Numbered from the stretch's first letter, positions 25,895 through 34,407 are shown. The stretch is 37,150 nucleotides of DNA from Promethearchaeota archaeon (GCA_011364925.1 RDOA01000037.1:1-37150); one strand, 5' to 3'. Program-made: numbers and translations. The notes: generated from the letters alone by a model not told the origin.

Positions 25895-27148
25895 TTAGGG
25901 GTAAAGATAAACCAACACATTATCGCCTTTTTTCATTCCTTCCATTTCCTCAGATATCTCTACAATTCCGTCAGATTGAGTCAATGAACTTATAACGCCA
26001 GAACCTTTTAATTTAACTGGTAACGCAAGAACTTTCGATCCTTTCTTTTCAAGCTTTACTCTTAAAAAATGAATATATCCCATTTGTCCTACGGGTACAT
26101 CTTGGCTCATTTCAGCTATGATTTCTATTCTTGGATCTAAATTAGAGCATCCTAGCATCTTCCTGATTGTAATTCCAACTATTGATAAAAAACAAACATA
26201 AGCAGCTACAGGTGTTCCTGGTAAACAAAAAATAAGTGATTGTTTTAACGATCCGATTAAGATGGGGGAACCCGGTCGCATTGCAATTCCATGAACTAAC
26301 ACCTCACCACATTCATGTACTATCTCGGGTAAAAAATCTTTAGTTCCAACCGAAGTTCCACCAGTAAAGATGATAATTTGAGAATCTGTAGAAGATAGAA
26401 GTAAATTTTTTTTAATTTCAGCCTTATCATCTTTAAGGCTTAATTTTCTTACAACTTGCCCCCCATAAGTTTCTACTAAACTGGAAATCATAGGACTGTT
26501 AGAGTTGTATATTTTGTTTATTGGGAGAGGGTTACCCGTTTCTATTAACTCGTCTCCTACAGCGAATATGCTAACCAAAGGCTTTTCTTTTACCTTCAGA
26601 ACATTAAATCCTAAGGAAGATAGAAGAGCGATATGAGAAGCTTTTATTTTAATACCTGATTTTAAAATTTCTGTTCCTCGAGGGATATCTTCACCTTTTT
26701 TAGACACATTTTTTCCTGGAACTACGGAGGTATAGAAAGATATTTCATTCTTGTCAATTTTAGTATCTTCTATCTTTACAACTGAATCAGAACCATTTGG
26801 TATTGCAGCCCCAGTTGATATTCTAATTGCTTGTCCAGGTTCAACTGCAAGATCGGATTGTTCTCCAATCTCGATGGTACCAATCTTTTTAATTTTTTTC
26901 GGATTACTAAGAGATGCTCCAAAAGTATCTTCAGCTCTAACTGCATATCCGTCCATCGCAGATCTGTTAAATGGGGGGATGTCTATCGCACTTATTATGT
27001 TCTCTCCCAATATTCGGTCTAATGCTTTTGATGTTTCTACTTCAATTAGAGAAGTTGATGTTGTTAAACTCGCGATTCTTTTCAACGCATCATCTAATAA
27101 TGTCAATTTTGAAAATCCAATTTTTTTAAGATCTTTCAAGATTTTCAC
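25895..27148 (-). CDS. moeA: Molybdopterin molybdenum/tungsten-transferase MoeA, paralogue 2
   Basis: MoeA inserts molybdate or tungstate into adenylylated pyranopterin. The protein shows the N-terminal PPFNRSAMDGYAVRAEDT, the GAAIPNGSDSVVKIEDT strand, the active GGTSVGTKDF and the LPGTPVAAYVCF motif, and a C-terminal beta-barrel domain IV. At 417 residues it is full length. Its ATG overlaps the moaB stop in an ATGA. A second moeA lies on the other side of moaB. Archaea often have two MoeA proteins, and metal preference (Mo against W) has been proposed to divide them; no residue here decides that. It is the last gene of the cofactor operon. Confidence 0.95.
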   Translation of the reverse strand: MKILKDLKKIGFSKLTLLDDALKRIASLTTSTSLIEVETSKALDRILGENIISAIDIPPFNRSAMDGYAVRAEDTFGASLSNPKKIKKIGTIEIGEQSDLAVEPGQAIRISTGAAIPNGSDSVVKIEDTKIDKNEISFYTSVVPGKNVSKKGEDIPRGTEILKSGIKIKASHIALLSSLGFNVLKVKEKPLVSIFAVGDELIETGNPLPINKIYNSNSPMISSLVETYGGQVVRKLSLKDDKAEIKKNLLLSSTDSQIIIFTGGTSVGTKDFLPEIVHECGEVLVHGIAMRPGSPILIGSLKQSLIFCLPGTPVAAYVCFLSIVGITIRKMLGCSNLDPRIEIIAEMSQDVPVGQMGYIHFLRVKLEKKGSKVLALPVKLKGSGVISSLTQSDGIVEISEEMEGMKKGDNVLVYLYP

Positions 27149-27681
27149 TCTTTTTTATTTATCATATAAATTGTATGCCTAATTTCTGGTAGAATCAATT
27201 TATTCAAAGCCAATCCAACAGCATTGGGAGAACCGGGTAATAAAAAGATCGCTTTATCTTTAATTTTACCAGCTAATGCTCTAGAAAGCATCGAAGATGG
27301 CCCAATATCCTTGTAAGAAAGATATCTGAATAATTCTCCAAATCCATCTATTATTTTTTCTAAAAGTGGTTTAATCACTTCGTAAGTTATATCCTTTGGT
27401 GTTAATCCTGTCCCCCCGCTAAAAAGAATAGCATTCAGAGTAGGATTACTTAACAACTTATTTACGGTCTCTAAGATCTGATTTTCGTTGTCTGAGATTA
27501 TTTCTGAATATGTTAAAAACACACCGGGAAATTGATCTATGATTTGCTGCACTAACGGAATGGTCTTATCTGAGCTTATCTCCTTTTTTTGTAACTCATT
27601 GTATTTTGAAGTACTTACTATGATTAAAGCAATATTTACAAGTTCAGGCCCCTTTTTTTTATGTTCTTCATGAACTTTCAT
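27145..27681 (-). CDS. moaB: Molybdopterin adenylyltransferase MoaB (Mog-like)
   Basis: MoaB/Mog adenylylates molybdopterin before metal insertion. In 178 residues it has the family's IALIIVSTSKY opening, the FSGGTGLTPKDITYEVIKPLLEK active loop, and LLPGSPNAVGLAL. The ATG shares one base with the stop of the upstream moeA (TAATG), and the downstream moeA overlaps by 4 bases, so these three are translationally coupled. It begins with a somewhat longer N-terminus (KVHEEHKKKG) than bacterial Mog, as is usual in archaeal MoaB. Confidence 0.93.
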   Translation of the reverse strand: MKVHEEHKKKGPELVNIALIIVSTSKYNELQKKEISSDKTIPLVQQIIDQFPGVFLTYSEIISDNENQILETVNKLLSNPTLNAILFSGGTGLTPKDITYEVIKPLLEKIIDGFGELFRYLSYKDIGPSSMLSRALAGKIKDKAIFLLPGSPNAVGLALNKLILPEIRHTIYMINKKE

Positions 27682-28907
27682 TAAAAGAAATACACCCTTC
27701 TTTTTTCTCCTTCTTCAATAATTGATTCTAATTCATCTATTTCAACATAGCCATCGGCATAAAACATTGTACTGATTGCTTCTGAACCAGTTTTTACAGG
27801 AAAAATCTTATTCACACCATTGACATTTTTAATTTGGACGGGTTTAAATTCGTGACGTCCTATTGGGCTATATATTCTTTCTCCAACTTCTAATTGCTTA
27901 GAATAAGTTTCTTTTAAAGGGTACCCCGTATTTTTTCTTAGAAAATTGTCGATAAATACATAAAAACAGCTTAATGCTGAAGTTGGATATCCTGGGAGTA
28001 TAAAGATAATCTTACTGCCAAACTTTGTAAATATTATTGGTTTGCCCGGTTTAATCCTAACACCATGCACCATAACTTCTTTGTCTTTGTATTCTTCTAA
28101 AACTTTAGGACCTAAATCACCTTCGCCTTTAGATGTTCCTCCAGACATAATAACAATGTCACTATAATCTAAGGCTTTGTCGATTGCACATTTCAACTCA
28201 TTAAAATCGTCTTTCAGGATTCCAAAGAATTCTACAGATGCTCCTGTATTTTCAATTGCTTGGCTTAGAATCTTTGAATTCACTTCGTAAATCTTACCTA
28301 TGTCTAATTCTCTACCATTATCGCTGACAAGCTCATTTCCAGTGCTTATAAGTCCTACTTTTAATTTCTTATAGACAAGGACTTTTCTAATTCCACATGA
28401 AGCTAAAACTCCAAGAGTAGCTAAATCGATCATTCGATTTCTCTTAACAATAATTTCATTTTTCTTAATATCGTGTCCTACTTCTATTATATGAGTGCCA
28501 GGAGTTATAGCTTTAGATATAAGTATCTTTTCTCCTGCTTTTTCAGAAAACTCAACCATTACCACACCATCAGCATTTTTTGGAATTGCTGCCCCAGTAG
28601 CGACATAAGAACATTGGCCTTTAAATAATGCTTTCTGCGGTTTTTCCCCAGCAGGAATTGTCTCGATTAATTTCAATTCAATTAAATTATCCTCTTCAGC
28701 AGGAAATGTATCTTCTGCAATAACTGCGTAGCCATCCATTCTTGATTTACGGAAATGGGGTACATCAATCGGACTTACAACATCTTCGAATAACACTCTA
28801 TTATATGCTTCCTCGAGGGCAACGATTTCCTCTTTTAGTTCTATTTTTGGTATAGAGTCTAGTAATGTTTTAAACTCTTCAACTTTAATGGTTTGTAAAA
28901 ATTTCAT
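27681..28907 (-). CDS. moeA: Molybdopterin molybdenum/tungsten-transferase MoeA, paralogue 1
   Basis: Second full-length MoeA, 408 residues. The motifs PHFRKSRMDGYAVIAEDT, GAAIPKNADGVVMVEF, MSGGTSKGEGDL and ILPGYPTSALSCFYVF are present, with a C-terminal domain ending in EEGEKRRVYFF. Compared with the other copy, the active segment reads GGTSKGEGDLGP rather than GGTSVGTKDFLP, so the two are clearly diverged and may prefer different metals or steps. It follows moaE by 32 bases, and its stop overlaps the moaB start. Confidence 0.94.
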   Translation of the reverse strand: MKFLQTIKVEEFKTLLDSIPKIELKEEIVALEEAYNRVLFEDVVSPIDVPHFRKSRMDGYAVIAEDTFPAEEDNLIELKLIETIPAGEKPQKALFKGQCSYVATGAAIPKNADGVVMVEFSEKAGEKILISKAITPGTHIIEVGHDIKKNEIIVKRNRMIDLATLGVLASCGIRKVLVYKKLKVGLISTGNELVSDNGRELDIGKIYEVNSKILSQAIENTGASVEFFGILKDDFNELKCAIDKALDYSDIVIMSGGTSKGEGDLGPKVLEEYKDKEVMVHGVRIKPGKPIIFTKFGSKIIFILPGYPTSALSCFYVFIDNFLRKNTGYPLKETYSKQLEVGERIYSPIGRHEFKPVQIKNVNGVNKIFPVKTGSEAISTMFYADGYVEIDELESIIEEGEKRRVYFF

Positions 28908-28939
28908 CTGTTAAAATCCTAATAAGTAATTTTTTTAAT

Positions 28940-29389
28940 CTAATGAACCCATTCTGAGTTTCCATCCAAAAAAGTCTCTTTTTTCCAAACGGCAATCTCT
29001 TTCTTGTATTTTTCCACAGCAAGTCGTAATGCTTTAAAACCTTCCTCCCTATGAGAAGATGCAACTATAACATGCACTAACTCATCTTTAATTTGGAACT
29101 TCCCTTTGAAGTGAATTATAATAACTTCAATAATTCCAGATAACTCTCTTATTTCGTTACATATCTTATTAATACTTGCATTTGCAAGTTCATCGTAGGA
29201 ATCGACCTCTAAATTTCGAATAAGTTTTCCTTCCTGAGATGTTTCTCTAACTATCCCTGTAAATGTTAGAATCGAGCCTACTTTTGCAATTTTTGGATGA
29301 CTGTTAAGAGAACTTATAACATTAGCTAAACTAATAGCATCTTTATCGTAGATACCAGACTTAATACTAGCAAAATTGTTAGTATTCAA
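28940..29389 (-). CDS. moaE: Molybdopterin synthase catalytic subunit MoaE
   Basis: Large subunit of molybdopterin synthase, which adds two sulfurs from MoaD thiocarboxylate to precursor Z. It carries LTFTGIVRETSQEGK, VDSYDEL, the conserved SSHREEGFKA and the active-site lysines in YKKEIAVWKKE. The length of 149 residues is normal, ending in DGNSEWVH. It is 5 bases after the moaD stop, so the two subunits are made together. Confidence 0.95.
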   Translation of the reverse strand: MNTNNFASIKSGIYDKDAISLANVISSLNSHPKIAKVGSILTFTGIVRETSQEGKLIRNLEVDSYDELANASINKICNEIRELSGIIEVIIIHFKGKFQIKDELVHVIVASSHREEGFKALRLAVEKYKKEIAVWKKETFLDGNSEWVH

Positions 29390-29394
29390 AGTTA

Positions 29395-29682
29395 TTAACC
29401 TCCCGAAAATGGTAATAAAAAAGATATCTTGTCTCCATCTGCTAATACCAGTTGCTCTTTTTCTTTATCTTGGACTATTTGATCGTTAATTACGAGAGAT
29501 ATGTTTTTCTTCAAGCCTTTTATGCGATCATCCCATATTAGGTTTTTTATTGGTTCATATTTTCTAAAAAGTTTTGATGTTAGTCCAATTAATGTGTTTT
29601 CATTCAATTCTAAAACCTCACGATCTTTTCCAGTTATATCCTTGAAATTAGCAAAATATAATACTTCTACTTTCATCATCAT
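29395..29682 (-). CDS. moaD: Molybdopterin synthase sulfur carrier MoaD
   Basis: Ubiquitin-like sulfur carrier of 95 residues. The beta-grasp opening VEVLYFANFKDITGKDRE, the strand SLVINDQIV and the C-terminal FLLPFSGG are all typical; the last two glycines are the site of thiocarboxylation. A second in-frame Met lies at position 3, before the same VEVLY strand. The activating enzyme MoeB/HesA-type E1 is not in this window, so it must be encoded elsewhere. Confidence 0.94.
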   Translation of the reverse strand: MMMKVEVLYFANFKDITGKDREVLELNENTLIGLTSKLFRKYEPIKNLIWDDRIKGLKKNISLVINDQIVQDKEKEQLVLADGDKISFLLPFSGG

Positions 29683-29698
29683 AACAACTAAGATATTA

Positions 29699-30619
29699 TT
29701 AATAGTAAGGTTCTCTGGTTTCTACCACTTGTTTAACTATTCTTTCATAACTGGAAAGTGAGTGGTTATTCTTTAATGCTTCTTTAATATTAGTTCCTAA
29801 ATCAGATCGAAAAAGGCAACCAAATAAATTTCCATCACAACCAACTCGTAATTTTGTGCATCCCATACAAAATTCATGCCCAGGGGTAATGGTTTCGACT
29901 TTAGCGGTATTAGGTAATGTAAACACTTTCCGATTTTGCATATTACCTCTCGTCTCTATATGTATTGCACTATTTTCAAGATCTTTTATTATAGGTGACA
30001 CATCGTAATAGTACCTTTCATAAAATCCATTATTTTGATTAACAGCCTGAGAGGCTTTATGTAATTCAATTAGCTGTAAAACAAAATCATTTTCACCACA
30101 AAAATTAACCATATTTTTAAATTCCTGATCGTTTATCCCTTTAAGTATTACATAATTTAATTTCAGCGGTGTCAGTCCAACTTCTTTAGCTTTCATTATT
30201 CCTTTTAAAACATGATTAAAACTATCTGAACCATAAATAATCTTATAAATATCCGGTTTTAAGGTTCCTAATGAAACATTAATTCGATTTAATCCTGCAT
30301 TGTACAGGTCCTGTGCTTTATCAACTAAATTGAAACCGTTTGTTGTCATAGAAATATCTTTATATAACTTTAGTTCAGATACATTTCTGATAATTTCGAC
30401 AATTTCTTCTCTGAGTAACGGTTCCCCTCCTGTAAATTTAATTTTAGTTACCTTTAAAATCTGTGCTAAAATCCTACAGAGTTGTGTAATCTCGTCTACG
30501 CTAAGTTCCGTTGTTTTGGGCAGAAATCCTTCATGATCACAATAAATACAATTGTAATTACATTTCGAGGTTACCGAAAATCGGATGTGTTTAATTTCTC
30601 TATTACAATTATCCTTCAT
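29699..30619 (-). CDS. moaA: GTP 3',8-cyclase MoaA (radical SAM)
   Basis: First enzyme of pyranopterin synthesis, rearranging GTP with SAM. The N-terminal radical-SAM cysteines are Cys20, Cys24 and Cys27 (CNYNCIYC), and the second cluster uses Cys251, Cys254 and Cys268 near the C-terminus. The FTGGEPLLREE and MTTNGF segments follow normally. The 306-residue protein ends in REPYY and lacks the C-terminal double glycine of bacterial MoaA. It is 9 bases after moaC, its partner in making cyclic pyranopterin monophosphate. Confidence 0.95.
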   Translation of the reverse strand: MKDNCNREIKHIRFSVTSKCNYNCIYCDHEGFLPKTTELSVDEITQLCRILAQILKVTKIKFTGGEPLLREEIVEIIRNVSELKLYKDISMTTNGFNLVDKAQDLYNAGLNRINVSLGTLKPDIYKIIYGSDSFNHVLKGIMKAKEVGLTPLKLNYVILKGINDQEFKNMVNFCGENDFVLQLIELHKASQAVNQNNGFYERYYYDVSPIIKDLENSAIHIETRGNMQNRKVFTLPNTAKVETITPGHEFCMGCTKLRVGCDGNLFGCLFRSDLGTNIKEALKNNHSLSSYERIVKQVVETREPYY

Positions 30620-30628
30620 GGTTTATTC

Positions 30629-31060
30629 TTATATCTTTTTGATTTTTTCGTCCACTTTCACTTCATTAATAACTGTCTTTGGATATTGCCCGCTCTCGTC
30701 TTTTTCATACATCTTTACTACATCCCAGATATTTAATAAGGCGACATTTACTCCCATAAGAGCCTCCATTTCGACACCCGTTTTAGAAATACTTTTTACA
30801 GTACAGACTACTCTAATTGTATTATCATCGCTATAATCAAAGTCAATATCAATATTATTTATGGGAATTGGGTGACATAACGGTATTAGATCGGGAACTT
30901 TTTTAACAGCATTAATAGCTGCAATTTTTGCAATAGTAAAAACATCCCCTTTTTTAACATCGTTATTTTTAACTATTTCAATGGTTTCTTTCCTTAATCT
31001 TATTTTCCCCGATGCTATTGCAATCCTCATTATGGAATCCTTATGAGAAATATCAATCAT
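30629..31060 (-). CDS. moaC: Cyclic pyranopterin monophosphate synthase MoaC
   Basis: MoaC completes the conversion begun by MoaA. In 143 residues it has the MIDISHKD opening, the active KVPDLIPLCHPIPI segment, and TGVEMEALMGVNVALLNIWDVVKMYEKD with the conserved Glu and the late lysine-aspartate. The length is slightly short at the C-terminus but complete. It starts 87 bases after tupC, the largest gap in the operon, so a second promoter for the moa genes is possible here. Confidence 0.95.
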   Translation of the reverse strand: MIDISHKDSIMRIAIASGKIRLRKETIEIVKNNDVKKGDVFTIAKIAAINAVKKVPDLIPLCHPIPINNIDIDFDYSDDNTIRVVCTVKSISKTGVEMEALMGVNVALLNIWDVVKMYEKDESGQYPKTVINEVKVDEKIKKI

Positions 31061-31147
31061 GTTTCATGCATATTTGAGATTTATGTTTTTATTCGATTGC
31101 ACTTCTTATACATATCGATAACTTTCTCTCAATTAAAAAATTTAGGA

Positions 31148-32251
31148 TTATAAGATTTTAACATCAGTCGCTTTGAAGTTAATATACACTTCTGATCCAT
31201 TTTTAATTTCTAATTTTTGCTGAGATAATTTCGTAATACTTACTAAAAATTTCTCGGAATTAGTTCTAATTACAACATGGATTAAGTTTCCAAGATCTCG
31301 AACCTCCTCAACTTTACCTTTAAATAAGTTCAAAGAACTAACATTCTGAGGAGCATTTTTGGCAATTATAATACTTTCGGGATGGATACATACTTTCACC
31401 TTTCCTTCTTTTTGTGAGGAAGTCGTGATTACGAGGTCATTAATTTTTACATGATTTAAATGAGTTTTTAAATCAATAGAAGCCACACCTCCAAAGATGT
31501 TTTCATAACCTACAAATTGAGCTGTAAATTCATCTTTAGGACTTTGAAATATTAGACTCGGAGTATTAATTTGTTTGATGGTACCTTCGTTTAGAACTGC
31601 AATTCTATCTGCTAATCTTATCGCTTCGTATCTATCATGAGTGCTTAAGACAATAGTTTTTTGTTTATCTTGTTTTATTTCATTAATGAAATTGTCAAGT
31701 ATCTTCACATTCACGGGGTCTAAGTTTGCTGACACTTCATCAAGTAGATAAATTTCAGGTGTAATTATAAAATTCATAGCAATGACTACACGCTGCATTT
31801 CCCCTCCTGATAACGATCTAGCGCTTTTATTTTTCATTCCAGAGAGCCCTACACGCTTGATCATATCTTCAACCGAATTTTTATACTGTTTTAGCTTTAA
31901 ACCTCTTACTTTCAAACCAAAAGCAATGTTATCAAAAACAGAAGCATCCCTAACTAGAGGTTTCTGCCTTACAAATGATAATTCTCTTCGATATTGCGTT
32001 TTATGTTTGCGAGAAAGGTTTATTACATCTCTTCCTCGATATTGTACCTCACCTTGAGTTGGAGATTCCAGTAAACCTAAAATTCGCAATAATGTAGTCT
32101 TACCACTACCATTTGGACCTATGATAGCAAAAGTTTCTCCTTTTCGAATAGAAAAGTTGATATCTGAAAGAACCGGAATTACACCACCATCTTTTTTATA
32201 ATAATCTTTTGTAAGATTTTTTACTTCAAGAAGAACCATTTTATTTACCAC
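31148..32251 (-). CDS. tupC: Tungstate ABC transporter ATPase TupC
   Basis: ATP-binding subunit of the tungstate importer, 367 residues. Walker A is IGPNGSGKTT, the signature is LSGGEMQ, Walker B is IYLLDEVSANLD and the H-loop is STHD. Residues about 240-367 form a regulatory TOBE/Mop-like extension (CIHPESIIIAKN and FKGKVEEVRDLG), which in related transporters binds oxyanion and reduces uptake. Its frame overlaps tupB by 11 bases. It is called TupC rather than ModC or WtpC because of the TupA and TupB type of the neighbours. Confidence 0.9.
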   Translation of the reverse strand: MVNKMVLLEVKNLTKDYYKKDGGVIPVLSDINFSIRKGETFAIIGPNGSGKTTLLRILGLLESPTQGEVQYRGRDVINLSRKHKTQYRRELSFVRQKPLVRDASVFDNIAFGLKVRGLKLKQYKNSVEDMIKRVGLSGMKNKSARSLSGGEMQRVVIAMNFIITPEIYLLDEVSANLDPVNVKILDNFINEIKQDKQKTIVLSTHDRYEAIRLADRIAVLNEGTIKQINTPSLIFQSPKDEFTAQFVGYENIFGGVASIDLKTHLNHVKINDLVITTSSQKEGKVKVCIHPESIIIAKNAPQNVSSLNLFKGKVEEVRDLGNLIHVVIRTNSEKFLVSITKLSQQKLEIKNGSEVYINFKATDVKIL

Positions 32252-32936
32252 TCCCTTGCAAGCGCGTCATTCCATAGTTTAATATGAAAGCTATGGTGAT
32301 CAAAATAATTCCTAACGCTATAGCCATCCCAAATTCACCCATACGCGTTTGTAAAACAATTGAAGTAGTAAATGTTCTTGTTGACCAACGTATATTTCCA
32401 CCAACGATCATTACTGCCCCCACTTCAGAAATTGCTTGACCAAAAGTTACGAGAAATCCAGCAATAATAGATTTTTTTGAGTCTTTAATTAATTCCCACC
32501 ATAATTGTCGTTCATTAGCACCTAACGAGAGGACAGTTTCTTTTAAAGCTGGCTCAACGCTTTCAATTGCTGCCTTGCCAGTCCCAAGAATAATAGGTAC
32601 TGCTAATAAAAATTGAGCAATAATCATGGCAGTTGTTGAGTATAGTAAACCTAAAAATCCAAACAATCCACTAGATGAGAGTAATAAAAACACGATAAGT
32701 CCCATTACTACTGGCGGAAATCCCATAAATGTATTTATTAGATTGCTAATGAATCTTTTTCCACGGAATTCTCTTAATCCAATAAAGGAACCAATTGGTA
32801 AAGCAACTAAAGTTGCTAAAAAAGTAGAAGTTAATGAAACGCGAAATGAGACTGCTATCACGCTCCAAACTTCAGGATCAAATGTAAATATTAAATAAAT
32901 TGCCTGAAAAAATCCATCTATAATCTCATTTGACAT
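32241..32936 (-). CDS. tupB: Tungstate ABC transporter permease TupB
   Basis: Permease of 231 residues with about five to six TM helices. The cytoplasmic coupling loop (EAA-like) is recognisable in LSLGANERQLWWELIKDSKKSI followed by TFGQAISEVGAVMIVGGNI. That last segment is characteristic of TupB-type permeases. The gene sits between tupA (17 bases) and tupC (overlapping), and forms the membrane channel of the importer. Confidence 0.92.
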   Translation of the reverse strand: MSNEIIDGFFQAIYLIFTFDPEVWSVIAVSFRVSLTSTFLATLVALPIGSFIGLREFRGKRFISNLINTFMGFPPVVMGLIVFLLLSSSGLFGFLGLLYSTTAMIIAQFLLAVPIILGTGKAAIESVEPALKETVLSLGANERQLWWELIKDSKKSIIAGFLVTFGQAISEVGAVMIVGGNIRWSTRTFTTSIVLQTRMGEFGMAIALGIILITIAFILNYGMTRLQGSGK

Positions 32937-32953
32937 TTTTTTTTAGAATCTTT

Positions 32954-33964
32954 TTAATCAAATTCCTGTTGGTAGTTTGTCCAAAAAGCAATTTCTTCTT
33001 CTGTTGTTGGACAATTAGTTGTAATGTTACATACACCAAAATCTGCGTGAAATAAAGTTTCTCCGTTTTTTGTGTAATCATTTATTAAATTTTGACCGTA
33101 ATTAGAAGTAAGAAATCCAACAAATCTCAATACGCTATTATATTTAACGTGTGGATATAGATCGGGATTTATAGGAATTACTCCGTAAGGATTAAGTAAG
33201 TAATCTTCTCCTTCGACTGATTCTGCCAAAATCTTTAATGTTGTATAGGTGTCGTTAAAACTGAGCCAAGTACCTCTATCAATTAGAGTGTATCCTTGAT
33301 TATTCGCGTCTTGATAGGTCATCAGTAAGGTAGCTGCCATACCCTGGCCAGATTCGGTGTATTTATCAGGCTCTCCAAACCATTCTATATCTGGAGTAAT
33401 CCCAATAGCTGCCCATAGGGAGATTTCTTTAGAATAAGTTCCAGAACCGTCTCCTCGAGAATAAAATGTCGAATTGCCTGTGTTTATGCCATTTTTTAAT
33501 TTAGTCATTACAATTGTGATATTATCGTTTGGAAGTAATCCTGCAGGATTATTCTCGTGACCTACTACAATGAAATCGTTGTACATAACGCACGCTCTAT
33601 GAACCCCATAAGGTGTTTGTCCATCACTATCGTTTACAAAGGCATCTTCTCTTGGTCTAGAATGGACAAGTATTACATCAACATCCCCACTTTTACCATA
33701 AGCTATTGCCTCTCCAGTACCTACGGATAGAACTGAAACTTCAATACCAGTTTTTTTAGTAAATTCTGGTAATAAATAATCTAGTAACCCAGAATCATAA
33801 GTAGAGGTTGTTGTAGCAAGTGTAATTCGAGAGGGATTTCGAGCGGATAATAAATCAAAGATGAAATAAGTTCCAACAGAACCTCCAATTATAAGTATTA
33901 ATATAATTAGAAAAGCAACTTTATGCTCACTAACTATTGTTTTTATTGTTTTTCTCTCACTCAT
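32954..33964 (-). CDS. tupA: Tungstate-binding protein TupA, membrane-anchored
   Basis: Substrate-binding protein of 336 residues. The Tup hallmark TTTS at the start of the mature domain is present as LATTTSTYDSGLL, and YGKSGDVDVILVHSR and FYSRGDGSGTYSKE follow as oxyanion-contact regions. A hydrophobic helix (about 14-33) anchors it; there is no lipobox cysteine, so it is probably held by the uncleaved helix on the outer face. The TTTS motif and the pairing with TupB/TupC indicate high-affinity tungstate uptake rather than molybdate. It is the first gene of the cofactor operon. Confidence 0.93.
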   Translation of the reverse strand: MSERKTIKTIVSEHKVAFLIILILIIGGSVGTYFIFDLLSARNPSRITLATTTSTYDSGLLDYLLPEFTKKTGIEVSVLSVGTGEAIAYGKSGDVDVILVHSRPREDAFVNDSDGQTPYGVHRACVMYNDFIVVGHENNPAGLLPNDNITIVMTKLKNGINTGNSTFYSRGDGSGTYSKEISLWAAIGITPDIEWFGEPDKYTESGQGMAATLLMTYQDANNQGYTLIDRGTWLSFNDTYTTLKILAESVEGEDYLLNPYGVIPINPDLYPHVKYNSVLRFVGFLTSNYGQNLINDYTKNGETLFHADFGVCNITTNCPTTEEEIAFWTNYQQEFD

Positions 33965-33994
33965 AGTATATTCATATCCTTATAATCATTTTTT

Positions 33995-34002
33995 GATATA
34001 AA
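33995..34002 (-). promoter_or_regulatory. TATA box before tupA
   Basis: On the minus strand TTTATATC lies 31-38 bases before the tupA ATG (33964), the normal distance for an archaeal promoter with a very short leader. It would drive the whole Tup-Moa operon. The palindrome at 34040-34071 is about 40 bases further upstream. Confidence 0.45.
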
Positions 34003-34039
34003 TTCAAATTTTCCAATCTCCACTTCTCTCAAGTGAAAA

Positions 34040-34071
34040 TTATCGAATGTTATGGTGATACATAACGATAA
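34040..34071. promoter_or_regulatory. Dyad resembling a ModE-type operator upstream of tupA
   Basis: A nested inverted repeat: GTTATG (34049-34054) and CATAAC (34061-34066) with a 6-base spacer, and TTATCG (34040-34045) and CGATAA (34066-34071) as outer arms with a 3-base asymmetry. ModE sites in bacteria have CGTTAT/ATAACG half-sites at a similar spacing, so a molybdate- or tungstate-sensing regulator may bind here. No ModE gene is in this window. A second, smaller dyad, CACTT-N5-AAGTG, sits beside it at 34021-34035. Confidence 0.5.
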
Positions 34072-34160
34072 CTAGTTTAAAAAATTTTTTTTTTGAGTGA
34101 GCAGCTTTTCATGAATTTTAAAATTCTTAGTCAAATTCTTGTTCAAAAATAGAAATGAGG

Positions 34161-34316
34161 TTACATATCTTTTGATATTTTTTTAAGAAAATCCTTTTTG
34201 TTTAGAATTACATGAATACCTCTTCTAATCATAATGATATTTAGATTCTCTATTAGTTTTTCCGTGAAACTTATTCTATAATAATTGAAACTTATTCTAT
34301 ATTCAATTCTTAGCAG
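34161..34316 (-). pseudogene. Remnant of a second APH-like kinase gene (C-terminal part)
   Basis: Translation of the minus strand here gives FTEKLIENLNIIMIRRG followed by a stretch ending in KKISKDM and a stop (34161-34163). The intact kinase at 35763-36599 ends with FTEKLIENLNIVIHRRR and EISKDM. The 36-residue match at the exact C-terminus, in one frame, cannot be chance. Upstream of FTEKL the frame goes on for about 16 codons of unrelated sequence that includes a 21-base tandem duplication (TGAAACTTATTCTATA at 34265 and 34286), and then a stop. Everything N-terminal of this is lost. It marks a former kinase copy downstream of the GTPase gene. Confidence 0.85.
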
Positions 34317-34383
34317 TTAGCAAAATGGAGATTCGATGAAGCACCCAATAATAATTGTGAATTTTTCAAAAGGAAGATTAAAA

Positions 34384-34407
34384 TTACATTTCTTTTGAGA
34401 TTTCGTT
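34384..34407 (-). pseudogene. Possible third trace of the kinase C-terminus
   Basis: Just after the GTPase stop the minus strand encodes NNEISKEM and a stop, compared with NNFIKEISKDM and a stop at the end of the intact kinase. The DNA around the three stops is alike (TTACAT then TCTTTTGA-ATTT at 34161, 34384 and 35763). It is only eight codons, so this could be coincidence or a small duplication of the end segment. Confidence 0.35.

Noticed and set aside
31148-33964. Molybdate transporter ModABC or WtpABC
   Set aside because: The TTTS opening of the binding protein and the permease type match Tup; ModA and WtpA have different opening motifs.
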